Source: Liolophura sinensis (Eukaryota; Mollusca; Polyplacophora; Chitonida; Chitonidae). Taken from it: a stretch of DNA of 64,000 nt. Numbering within the stretch: the first letter of the stretch is position 1; each line of letters opens with the position of its first letter. Below the pieces are notes generated by a model. The model had not been told where the DNA came from and did not search any database. It was given only the letters and a program-made list of their open reading frames with translations. The stretch is from positions 49,773,187 to 49,837,186 of the forward strand of contig NC_088301.1 in the NCBI RefSeq assembly GCF_032854445.1, written 5' to 3'. Both the position numbers and the translations under genes were made by a program. Shown piece by piece: positions 27,301-35,905 of the stretch.

Positions 27301-30300
27301 GTCCCTAAAATATTAATGAATAGGTAACCTGAATAGCATGGCGGACACACGCGATAACCAATTGTCTGTAGCTAAGGGCATTTTATGATTAAGCATGTGT
27401 GCACTATCATTAAACCGCGATAACCATATGTGTAGCTAAGGACATTTTTTTTTTTTGACTAAGCATCTGTGCACTTTTATTTAAGGTGATAGAAGGCAGA
27501 GGAAGGCTTTCATCACCCACATTAAACACGATGAACAAGAAAGCTAATGTAAAAATTAAGACTCCAGTGCACGACAATCTTATGTAAATTTATTATTTAT
27601 ATAAAGGTGAACTATTTCCTTCGCTGATAAGTGATGTTTTCCTCTATGACTATTGTTATTACGTAGAGGATATTTCACCCTCAGACGCCATGACGCCAAA
27701 CAAATTTGTTTTATGACGTTTTAAACCAAGCAGTCTGATGACGTCATAATACAAGTTTACTCTCTTTAACATTTCTACGTCACGCAACCAGACACATCAT
27801 ATATGGCGTCATGTAAGTCATAATATATACGCTAGTCTGAAAGCCTGTGGCTAAAAACTGCTTAAACTTGTTCAAATACGCAATCATGAGATTGTCAAAA
27901 TATAAACAATAGAATATTGTACAGTAAGTTGAATAGTTATAGTATTTCTCATGAATGGTAGAAAGTGTTTCCACCTCTCGCTCGAATATTTATGGTATTC
28001 AGTTTTGAGTATGCAACATATGTCGCTGTCGATGACACTCCGTACAGTATTCGTAAATGTTAAGACTTTGTTTGTTTTTTTTGCACCATGTGAACAATTC
28101 GAGCCTCCAGTTTTATTATTTTTATCCAATATTTAATCCAGTCTTGAGTCAAACGTCTATATTTATTTAACCTGAATATCCAAGGTTAATATAATTTTAA
28201 TAATTTCATATATTTTAATTTTTAACATAAAGTGAAATATGGCAATGAAACAAATTTTCAAATTTCGCCACCTATAGAGGAGGTACATGAAGAAAAACAA
28301 GCACTTGTAACTTGCGTAATACATAGATCATACACTATATATATATATATATGTATGTGTATATGTATGTGTATATGTGTATATGTATATATGTATATAT
28401 GTATATATATGTATATGTATATGTATGTATATGTATATGTATGTATATGTATATGTATGTATATATATATATGTATATATGTATATATGTATATATGTAT
28501 ATATGTGTACGTTTTCAGCACCTTTTTTTTAACCTGCTGTGAACTATAACGCCAATATAACAAATCACGTGTTTTTTTATTTAGGCGATGCACTTTTTCT
28601 ATGGTCTTGGGGCCTTTGTGAGCCCTTTGATAGCTGAACCTTTTCTGCTGAACCAAGACTGTACCCCATATATTGATGGATTTACGACCGCTCTCCCAGG
28701 CGACAACTTAACGCTGGAGGAAACCTTCAGCACAGTGTCGATGTTGTCGGAATCGGAACATTTGAACACAATCTCCCCAGCGACTGCATTCGACAATACA
28801 ACCGTGTTGGTTGAGGTCCCACCTGCTCCACACAAACTTTTTGAGGCTCAGCTGGAAACCCAAGTCCGCTATGCCTTTTACATTATGGGTGGAATACAGG
28901 TAAAGCTGTTGGCAATCAAGTACGCGTCTACCTTTAAAACTTGAATTAAAAGTTACATATAGTTGATTTCTCTACATCTTATGTTCAAAACAAAGCCCCA
29001 TTACATTGCCCACTGGCCCTTCGGCGAAGATTCAACTTGTATTATTAGTCTTAATCGTAAGGGTTTAATGATATGCAGATGAGTGTGTTTTACCCTTGGC
29101 TGAACTACAGCCGGACAACTTTCAATACACAAATTAACGCATTAAAAGTTAAGATGACTTTTTTTTTGCACAAGAAAGTCTTTTGGATTCTCCAGCCAAT
29201 ACACTGCGCTGATGCTTGGTGTACTCCAGGATGTGGCCTACGTATACAACATTTGACTGCTGAATCAGTCACTGCTTAAATGTACAGCTTTTAGATTTGA
29301 TTGAAGACGTGAAACTCGTACAGAGCCTCTTTAAACATTGCTGAACATGCTGAGGGTGTGCAAACAAATGTTTTGTATGTGATTTTGTTAGGAAGAATTC
29401 AGCCAGTAGGGGGCTCTGATGGATTGTATCTTGTTTTCCACAGCTTCCCATCCCTTTCCTCGTCTTGTTCTTGATGTTCCGAGAGAAGTGGGCGGAAGAT
29501 TCGAAATCCGTAGGGGAAAAGAGTGACAACGCTGCCGCGGCTGCGAGTTACGGTACCATCAGCAAAGACAGTAATAGTAAGCGTGACGTTCTAATCATTT
29601 ACTCCCGCAGGACACATTGATTTAGCGAAGTATTTTAACAGAAGACTCGCCTCTTTTCAATATCTCAGACATAATTTGCTTCTGATTACCACAGGAAGAT
29701 ATCACAGGTAGTTTAATGTTACTTTTTACAATACTTTCAGTGTGTGGCCAATGTTTTTTGAAAAATAAAACAAGTGAAGCTCAATTTGATATATACCTGG
29801 GTTTAATTAGCCAGTCCAAGTTTTTATAAACTAAGACGAGTGTCCTCTTGAAGGATATTTTAGATTATGAATATAATGTAACATAATTCCACTTCAACAG
29901 ATTGCAAATTATCACCTTTTCCCTTATAGATGTGGAACAACTAGATGATCAATATGGCTGTTTGTCGCGGTGTATTACATGTGGCCCACCTCAAGTAATC
30001 GTCATTACGCTGGTGACAACGTTTATTATGTTTCTCGCTGATGGCCTCCAGGTTGGTAGGACCATTGTGGACATTTCAGTGATCTGTCCTGTAGAAATCC
30101 GTTTTAAAGGTTTTTGTACTAAAATTGTTTTCAGTAAATCGTCTCCATGTTCCAAACGTTCACATGAGAACGACTTCAACGACTTTTTGAGTACATATAT
30201 CTGTGAAACCTCTTTAAATGTGGACAGGCTAGCAAATCTGCAGGAAAGATGTTCGTCATTTTAATACTTATCATTTCTATTCTCGCATTTTTGTCCACAA

Positions 30301-33300
30301 CTTCTGCATGGCCAGTTATATAGAAATCAACTTAGATTCATTTCCTCTTTACCTAATTATGGCTCTTTTTTCAACTGAGGCTTTTGCAGACATTTCTTTT
30401 GAAAAGTCATCACAGTGAGTAGCAATTAACTAATGGTATTTAGCTCTAACATGATAATTTTAACGACAATGTTACTGGTGTTTTTATACCTGATATTGCT
30501 GTTGGTAAGTTCCGCCAGCTGAAAGTTATCTTCCACCCGGCAAAATGGTCAACAGGACCGCGTTATGTGCGCGAGTAAAACTATACGTCATTCCCATGCG
30601 ACAACAATGCTGAAGTGTCAACATAGCCGTTAAATGACACTCAAACTGGTACGGGACGTACAATACCAGTTTTGTTAGGTACAGAGATCTTTTTGCCCCC
30701 TTTAATACATCACTTTAACATCACTGGGGCCACTGTCACAAAGCGGAGTACCAGATTTTTTTAATTGTACATTTGTATTTTACGTACGATACTTTGTACG
30801 TCACTCTTAACGTACCTTTGTCCTATATGACGTCTTTGTGAATGTGGAAACCTGATCCGCGAACAATAATATTCTATAGCATGGTCTTCTCCACTGTACA
30901 GGTTCGAACTGTTTGTACAGCTCTTACTTCCACGTGAAGTTAATATGTAAACCTCAATTTGATTGATTTTTCAGTCTTCCTATGGCGGTTTTGTGTACAG
31001 CTACGCTGTGAAGTCTATTACTGACTTGGAGAGGACAGAGGGGGCTTATCTTAACGCCTGCTTTTGGGTAAAAATCATTTGTGATGTTATCTATGAGCAC
31101 AGTTTAAAAGTACAATTTGATCGGATCATTCGATGCGCTATCGATGAACCTCTTCAAGGCCCAATTGACCCAAAATACGTTGAGCATACAACCCTTCTAA
31201 GGTACCTCCTACTTCCATACCCACCCTCATTCAAATTGTATTTACGTCCTACGTGACAAGGTAGTGTTTTCCTTTTCGATGAAAGGCTCACTCCAAGCAC
31301 TGCTGAATGTGATCTATCATTGCAAATGGCTTACCGTGCAATCATTAGCCCTTTAGTTTTCGTTTAAAAACATTGAATATATCGTCATAAAGGTTCCACC
31401 TATAAATCGGATTGATAACCGAAAAATATTGGGATGTTGAGTAAAACACATGTAAAATGAATAATGCTTCACTGTAGCAATAGCCGATCCTTCATAGAAA
31501 AAGAATATCATTTACCTCGGACAAGCTTTTACATAAGTGTTAACTTGATTAAGAACTTGTATTAAACAAACTAGTTGATATCTAGATATTGTTCTATCTT
31601 TATATTAGAAAACAATATTGTTTGAGTGAGGAGTGCATTAGCATCAAGTGTAGCATCCTTCAAACCACAAGTCTGTATGTCTGGAACAACCGTCCATATG
31701 ATACCATTTAAAGAGTTAAATCTGACCCATTGTTTCCTTTTAATTTTTACCAGTGCTCTTGGGAGTTTAATGTGATTTATTTTTCAGGGTACGTTTGCAT
31801 TCGGTCGTCTCCTCTCCATTCCTCTAGCCTCTAGGCTTACTCCTGGGTTTATGCTGCTGGCAAACATTGTAAGTAACCCATTTTTAGCGCGTTACGAAGT
31901 ATGGCGTGGTATAGGGTCGGTGGGGTGAGGTAGGGGGTGGAAGATTGGTAGTGGCGTTAGTGTTGGTGTCGGTGTCCGAGTAAGCTTTTTTGTTTGGGTC
32001 AGTTGAGTAAGATTTTATCTTTGGGTCTCCTAGTCTCTTCTCACATTACATTTATGAAACTTGGTGGGTATGATGAACATGATGTGGACATTTACTGATG
32101 TTTTTTTTGGGGGGTAAGCTGTTGCCACAGTTTTTACACCATCTTTATCGTAGCCAGTACTATTCAGTGTTGGCTAGATTAAGGTTTTATGTTTGAGTCA
32201 GATATTCCAAAAGTTTTCACATCATCTTTATGAAACTTGGTGGTAATGATAAACAGAATTTGGGGATTTACTCATTTTGAATAATTAAGGATATTTGCAT
32301 TTTTTAGCTCACCGTTACGAAGTAAGCTTTTTTTTTTGGTTTGGGTCAGCTGTTTTAAAGATATGTTCTTCAAACTTCTTGGGCTTGACATTTTACTTGA
32401 TTTTTCTGTTTTTGGTAAAAACTACCGTGCTTTGGACTTGCTGTGTTGACATTCACTTCACAGGTGTATATGTAGGCTCAGAGTAAGGATTTTTTTGCTG
32501 TTATCAGTTTGCAACATATCTTCATGAAACTTAGGCTGTCATTAGGGTTAGGCTGAACTGAAACCATTCCTGGCGAACTGTCGGGTTTCTCGTAACCCTT
32601 ATTTAACAGATCTTTGCCTGTGCATATGGCATCTACATTAATCTAAACTTTTAAGACCTAAAGCCCCCCTCCCCCCGCAATCCAGATATTTATGAAACGG
32701 AAATTGTCAGTTTGGCAGAACTTCTATTGGAAAGCGATTGCATTGTCTGTAAACTGTGACTTGTCATAAAACCGGATATAGAATGCGTAATATGCCCTAC
32801 ATACCATCGCGTGTATTATATTCTATTCTTCCTGAAGAAAAAACCAAAATCGAGTACCTATTTAAAGCTTTCGTTTGAATTTCTTACCTTTTAATTGCTA
32901 TTCGTACTTTATTTTCGTATTTTTGGTTGTTACAGATCGGTTGTTCCTCGGCGTTACTACTAACTCTAATATTCAGTACCGACCACATAGTCTTGTATAT
33001 AGGAACGTGTTTATTGGGCCTCTTCTTGAGCAGTACGTCACCAACGGCTATCTCATTGGCTGAACAGTTCATTACAATAAACCGTGAGTGTGAAGACAAA
33101 TTATATCACGATCTTTAGCATATGAAGGCGCTGTTACATTACCCCAATTTATGAAAGGCACCCAACTGCTAATTTGGACGCAGTCATAATCCAGAGGGTT
33201 TATGGGTTTCTTGCAGTGGGTTTAATCTTAGGCAAACATGACCATCGTTCTATGAATCAAAAATTCTTAAATGGGGTTAATTAAAATTCCAAGAATGGAA

Positions 33301-35905
33301 TGAATCCAAATGCTATAAGTTATGTTACTCTGATTTATGTAATTCTCGGCTCCACTACATTTTTAAATGATCTAAGTTATAACCTTGCATATCACGTGCA
33401 CATAGAAACTGTCTATAAATAGTTGGCATGTCCCTTGGTTATTGATTTCACGTTTTGGATTCCAGTATGGCTGTTCCAAGACCTCATTGTCGCTGTTCTT
33501 TAAATAACTTGTCTTGCCTTGTCTCCGTTGTGCATAGTTAAATGCACCAGTATTCGATGTGTACTCATTGTCTGTTGTCGACTTTTAGATTTCGCATTTT
33601 TATGGTTTCAGCCTCCATCACTTCGTGCTTAGTGGTCGGCGCTGCTCTAGGGGAGATGATATTTCCCGTCATTGTCGGAAATGTGAGTGCTTAAAGCGGA
33701 GCACACCATTAAAAGAGTCCTATTGGCTTACGTTTCTTCAAGAGAAAATATGAATTTTTTTCTCGCGTAGGAAATATTAGTTTTAACAGCAATCATCTGC
33801 CTCTTGTGAGCATGTTTTGGCGCTTCAAACGTTTAGAATTGAATCTTAGGAGTAACATGATACATCAGTGGGAAATAATATTGACTTAAATACCGCTTGG
33901 TGTACACTAAAACCTAATCTTGAAAGTGATGGTCGCTGGCATATAATTGGAATATTCTTGTACGGCGTTAATCGCCAACTGAATTGATAACAATAAATGC
34001 TGTGTTATCTACATTACAAAGCATTCCTGGAAAATAGCAAACTATTTACAATCCGCTAATAATCCAATTCACATAAATGAAAATTTTTTTTCTTAGGTAA
34101 AAGGTCATTGGCAAAATATATATAAAAACGTAGAGAACCACACATCCAGATTTCCTCTATCGATATTTGAAAAAAAAAAGATCCATATTTGAGAAAAGTG
34201 ACAATGGTTCTCTGTCACGCTGCCTTTACGACCAGAGGAATAGACTGTTCATTATAATGTTTTAGATAGTAATATACCAAAGAGAAAGTTGTATTGCATG
34301 TTGCTATGTCGTTCTGAATCATTTGCTAGATTCTGTCTCTACAATTTCATTCAACGTCACGAGATTTTCTTCAAAGAATTCTGGCAAGGGTATTCCATCA
34401 AACGCGTTTAATGTTTCTTAAATTTTAAGCATTTGATTTCTTTGGACGGAGTGTCCATATTTTCTGTCGCTCTGTTCCTTAATTAAACTTAACCCATATT
34501 CATTGCAATAGATACATTAAAAGTTGCAGTTCAAACACAACCGAGATATATAATTTTGATTAACTATTTATATATTATATATTTAACATTTGCTTGTATA
34601 CTTTGACCTGGAACGTCAATTAAGGATTGACGATTGGTATACGCGTGGCTGCTTAGAAATCTAGACATTTCCATTTAAGACATTCACGCAACAGTTGCCT
34701 TTTTTTTTCAGTTGTTTGTTAGTGTTGGTCCATCCAGTTTCCCCGCCTTTTGCTTCTCCATAGCGTTATTCACAATTGCTGTGTTTGGTTTACTGTGGGT
34801 CATAGGGATTCGGTCATTCAAATGGCAAGGTAGGTTGATCGTCTGCAATCAGGACAGCTTTTGTAGGATTTGTTTTGCAGGATATTGATTGAATCATATT
34901 GTATTACGCGTTTGCATGAACAATTATTTAAAATTGTGAAATGCCAAATATCGGGTGCATCGTTAGACAAAGGATTTTCAGTAAAGAATACCCTTATTTC
35001 TTGTGGACACCGGGATCTTCATTTACATCACGGTATGTAAACGGACATGCTGGCCAAGAACACTGCCTCATTTACCTTTCAGACGGGTGACATTTTGAAT
35101 GTGGTAATCGTTCATGTGAACACTGGGAGCATAAGACCTTCAACAATACTTATACTCTTTTACCTCAAAACCTGAAATTTGATATCGTTTAAGATGTTAT
35201 CATAGTTTCATAAATTCAGTTTCACAAAACATAAATTCATACAGGGGCCTCCGTGGCTCAGTCGGTTAGCGCGCTAGCGCAGCGCAATGACCCTGGAGTC
35301 TCTCACCAATGCGGTCGCTGTGAGTTCAAGTCCAGCTCATGCTGGCTTCCTCTCCGGCCGTACGTGGGAAGGTCTGCCAGCAACCTGCGGATGGTCGTGG
35401 GTTTCCCCCGGGCTGTGCCCGGTTTTCACCCACAATAATGCTGCCCGCCGTCGTATAAGTGAAATATTCTTGAGTACGGCGTAAAACACCAATCAAATAA
35501 ATAAATTCATACGTAATTGCAACTATTTTCTGATAAAATGTTCATAGAAAGTAAGATAAAATGCAAATTCCATTTTAGACTGGATTTATTTGGCGATTAG
35601 TTTTCATTCATTTCTGACCAAAATTTTCCTTTTTGTAAAGCCTTAGTGTTGTATTTTGAGTAAATGTCTTTAAGAATGCTACATTTTTGTTTTTTTCATT
35701 AGAATCCAAACACGACTCGTTCATGTGGCTTCAACCTTACGCCGGAAGGATGGCGGGAGAGAGCACTCTTATTCAACCGTCTAAAGTAAAATTCTATTCT
35801 CGCATGGACGAGGAAGACAGCGACGACGGCTATGAAATGGCGGCTATACCAACGAGGCGAAAATCGCGTGAAAGATTTAACAAAGAGGAAGATATCCAAG
35901 AATGA
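5949..35905 (+). CDS. MFSD4A: MFSD4A-like major facilitator transporter, 11 coding exons, 623 aa
   Basis: Joining 5949-6340, 21002-21197, 28585-28899, 29444-29576, 29930-30051, 30975-31067, 31788-31868, 32936-33083, 33612-33682, 34712-34829 and 35703-35905 gives one open frame of 623 codons. All introns are GT/AG. The start has an in-frame TGA upstream at 5913. The protein matches the MFSD4 family along its length: FLGPTLLDL in segment 1, GCVDCLAN in segment 4, [15 protein letters not shown] in segment 5, a DGLQ...GGFVYSYA stretch, [20 protein letters not shown] and GAALGEM. Twelve hydrophobic segments are visible. A non-membrane N-terminus of about 70 residues and an acidic C-tail of about 55 residues flank them, which makes it about 110 residues longer than the human protein (about 514). 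Two N-glycosylation sequons (N237, N267) lie in the large loop after segment 5. MFSD4A (SLC60A1) has no firm substrate. The relative MFSD4B is reported as a sodium-dependent glucose transporter, so sugar transport is only a guess. Confidence 0.93.
7470..7700 (+). repeat. Interspersed repeat with TGACGT motifs, copy 1
   Basis: Shared blocks with 27605-27815 read on the opposite strand, in the same order: GTGACGTAGAAATGT, TTATGACGTCAT, CGTCATGGCGTCTG, and a block resembling ATCACTGAAGGAA. The copy contains one full TGACGTCA palindrome (a CRE/ATF consensus) and several half-sites. It has no coding capacity, so it is probably a non-autonomous mobile element. Its termini are not resolved. Confidence 0.6.
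13988..14210. repeat. 16-bp tandem repeat, about 13 copies
   Basis: The unit CTGCAAATCTGCTGAA and its variants (CTACAAATCTGCTGAA, CTACACATCTGATGGA) repeat head to tail for about 220 bases inside intron 1 of MFSD4A. The variants alternate, with CTAC...GATGGA copies recurring between runs of CTGC/CTAC...GCTGAA copies. This hints at a higher-order unit built from several 16-mers. Confidence 0.9.
14435..14520. repeat. 24-bp tandem repeat, 3.5 copies
   Basis: AAAACAGCAATATGCAACGC plus GGTG is repeated with small changes three times, followed by a half copy (AAAACAGCACGGCG). It lies about 225 bases after the 16-bp array in the same intron. The two units are unrelated in sequence. Confidence 0.8.
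16126..16205 (-). repeat. Remnant of SINE family B
   Basis: The stretch with CTGAACGCCAAGCCGAG, preceded by CTGCCGATACAGTCAGGC, matches the inner part of the better copy at 50143-50440 (CTGATACGG..., GCTGAAAGCCAAGCGAG). Only this fragment is recognisable. Orientation is inferred from that copy, whose tRNA-like end is at the right. Confidence 0.4.
20302..20318 (+). CDS. MFSD4A: Possible alternative first exon of MFSD4A
   Basis: AAAGATGCCCGCGTGCCGTCG is followed by GTAAGTCTG, a near-perfect donor. The 17 coding bases end in phase 2, exactly the phase needed by exon 2 at 21002 (CG+G gives Arg), and would yield a six-residue start joined to FNNHVLL. Such a product would lack the cytoplasmic N-terminus and membrane segments 1-2. 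A CCGGAA ETS-type motif lies 27 bases upstream. Phase agreement alone has a one in three chance, so this is tentative. Confidence 0.25.
21002..21197 (+). CDS. MFSD4A: MFSD4A coding exon 2
   Basis: Residues 131-196, membrane segments 3 and 4. The acceptor is TTATTTTCCAG and the donor CTACAG|GTATGT; the exon ends in phase 0. [13 protein letters not shown] corresponds to the conserved segment-4 motif of the family (acidic residue followed by AN), and FLQ at the end is conserved with vertebrate MFSD4A. Confidence 0.92.
24208..24410 (+). repeat. SINE family B, diverged copy
   Basis: On the reverse strand this reads GATGAGTGCTTGGTGTTTAA, followed by a stretch close to CAATTTTTCAGTCATTTGACGAC. That matches the tail ends of the copies at 47286 and 50143. 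Only the tail-proximal half is clearly alike. By comparison with those copies this element is in the + orientation. Confidence 0.5.
24648..24666 (+). repeat. Run of 19 G
   Basis: An uninterrupted G homopolymer in intron 2 of MFSD4A. It could form a G-quadruplex in the transcript. Its exact length is the kind of feature that sequencing often misreads. Confidence 0.7.
27350..27485. repeat. 66-bp tandem duplication
   Basis: CGCGATAACCA starts at 27350 and again at 27416. Both copies continue through GTAGCTAAGG.CATTTT and then AAGCAT.TGTGCACT. The second copy carries an expanded run of T. Confidence 0.8.
27605..27815 (-). repeat. Interspersed repeat with TGACGT motifs, copy 2
   Basis: Reverse-strand relative of 7470-7700, with the same order of blocks (GTGACGTAGAAATGT, TTATGACGTCAT, CGTCATGGCGTCTG, then a block resembling ATCAGCGAAGGAA). 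The two copies sit in introns 1 and 2 of the same gene in opposite orientations. Confidence 0.6.
28336..28512. repeat. TA/TG alternating microsatellite
   Basis: About 177 bases of strict pyrimidine-purine alternation (TATATG, TATGTA and TGTATA units) ending 72 bases before the acceptor of MFSD4A exon 3. Long open frames rich in Tyr, Met, Ile and Cys on both strands are artefacts of the repeat. Confidence 0.95.
28585..28899 (+). CDS. MFSD4A: MFSD4A coding exon 3
   Basis: Residues 197-301: membrane segment 5 ([19 protein letters not shown]), a long hydrophilic loop with sequons NLT (N237) and NTT (N267), and the start of segment 6. The acceptor is TTTTTTTATTTAG and the donor ATACAG|GTAAAG, phase 0 on both sides. 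The loop sits where the vertebrate protein also has its large glycosylated loop. Confidence 0.92.
29444..29576 (+). CDS. MFSD4A: MFSD4A coding exon 4
   Basis: Residues 302-346: the end of membrane segment 6 ([12 protein letters not shown]) and the first part of the cytoplasmic loop between the two halves of the carrier. The acceptor is TTGTTTTCCACAG and the donor AATA|GTAAGC, phase 1. A downstream AT-rich intron of 353 bases follows. Confidence 0.88.
29930..30051 (+). CDS. MFSD4A: MFSD4A coding exon 5
   Basis: Residues 346-386: the end of the central loop, then membrane segment 7 ending in FLADGLQ. The acceptor is CCCTTATAG and the donor CTCCAG|GTTGGT. The Asp-Gly-Leu motif at the segment end matches the family. 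Confidence 0.9.
30975..31067 (+). CDS. MFSD4A: MFSD4A coding exon 6
   Basis: Residues 387-417: [11 protein letters not shown], the conserved extracellular stretch after segment 7, then the beginning of segment 8. The acceptor is GATTTTTCAG and the donor TTTTGG|GTAAAA; both borders are phase 0. Confidence 0.9.
31788..31868 (+). CDS. MFSD4A: MFSD4A coding exon 7
   Basis: Residues 418-444: the rest of segment 8 with the highly conserved [11 protein letters not shown], then the start of segment 9. The acceptor is TTATTTTTCAG and the donor AACATT|GTAAGT. It has no start codon-led frame of its own and was found from splice sites and family similarity. Confidence 0.9.
31920..32560 (+). repeat. Degenerate repeats in intron 7
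   Basis: Blocks such as TTTATGAAACTTGGTGGGTA, the run of T followed by GGTTTGGGTCAG, and ATCATCTTTATGAAACTT recur at roughly 190-base spacing between exons 7 and 8. These are worn copies of one unit. No coding capacity is seen. Confidence 0.55.
32936..33083 (+). CDS. MFSD4A: MFSD4A coding exon 8
   Basis: Residues 445-494: the end of segment 9 and segment 10, with [19 protein letters not shown] as the family signature. The acceptor is GGTTGTTACAG and the donor AACC|GTGAGT, phase 1. Confidence 0.92.
33612..33682 (+). CDS. MFSD4A: MFSD4A coding exon 9
   Basis: Residues 494-517, most of segment 11, with [16 protein letters not shown] matching the conserved GxGxGEM region of MFSD4A. The acceptor is TATGGTTTCAG and the donor GGAAAT|GTGAGT. 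The 71 bases restore phase 0. Confidence 0.9.
34712..34829 (+). CDS. MFSD4A: MFSD4A coding exon 10
   Basis: Residues 518-557: the end of segment 11 and segment 12 ([20 protein letters not shown]), followed by basic residues on the cytoplasmic side. The acceptor is TTTTTTTTTCAG and the donor GGCAAG|GTAGGT, phase 1. Confidence 0.9.
35243..35500 (+). mobile_element. SINE family A, full-length copy with target-site duplication
   Basis: A tRNA-derived SINE in intron 10 of MFSD4A. The RNA polymerase III A box is TGGCTCAGTCGG (35254-35265) and the B box GAGTTCAAGTCC (35322-35333). A conserved body containing GCGGATGGTCGTGGGTTTCC follows, then the end GTACGGCGTAAAACACCAAT with an AAATA tail. The 12-base direct repeat ATAAATTCATAC flanks it exactly (35231-35242 and 35501-35512), which shows insertion by reverse transcription, probably recent. 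Elements like this are widespread in molluscs. Other copies here are 46708-46972, 62145-62302, 54337-54420 and 40371-40430. Confidence 0.9.
35703..35905 (+). CDS. MFSD4A: MFSD4A last coding exon (11)
   Basis: Residues 557-623: the cytoplasmic C-tail. It carries an acidic patch ([12 protein letters not shown]) followed by a basic stretch ([10 protein letters not shown]) and ends at TGA 35903-35905. The acceptor is TTTTTTTCATTAG. The acidic tail with a YEM core is not recognised from vertebrate MFSD4A and may serve trafficking. Confidence 0.88.

Larger units (their letters stand above)
21198..28584 (+). other. MFSD4A: MFSD4A intron 2 (7.4 kb)
   Basis: No nested gene is supported. It contains a SINE remnant at 24208-24410, a 19-base run of G at 24648-24666, a 66-bp tandem duplication at 27350-27485, a repeat with TGACGT motifs at 27605-27815 and the long alternating tract at 28336-28512. 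A tRNA-like GGGTTCGAATCTG motif (reverse strand, near 23105-23120) may mark another worn SINE. Confidence 0.8.

Noticed and set aside
28232-28656. Long Tyr/Met/Ile/Cys-rich frames on both strands
   Set aside because: They are translations of the TA/TG microsatellite.
35254-35333. tRNA gene suggested by A and B boxes
   Set aside because: No cloverleaf or acceptor stem closes; the boxes are the promoter of a SINE flanked by a target-site duplication.
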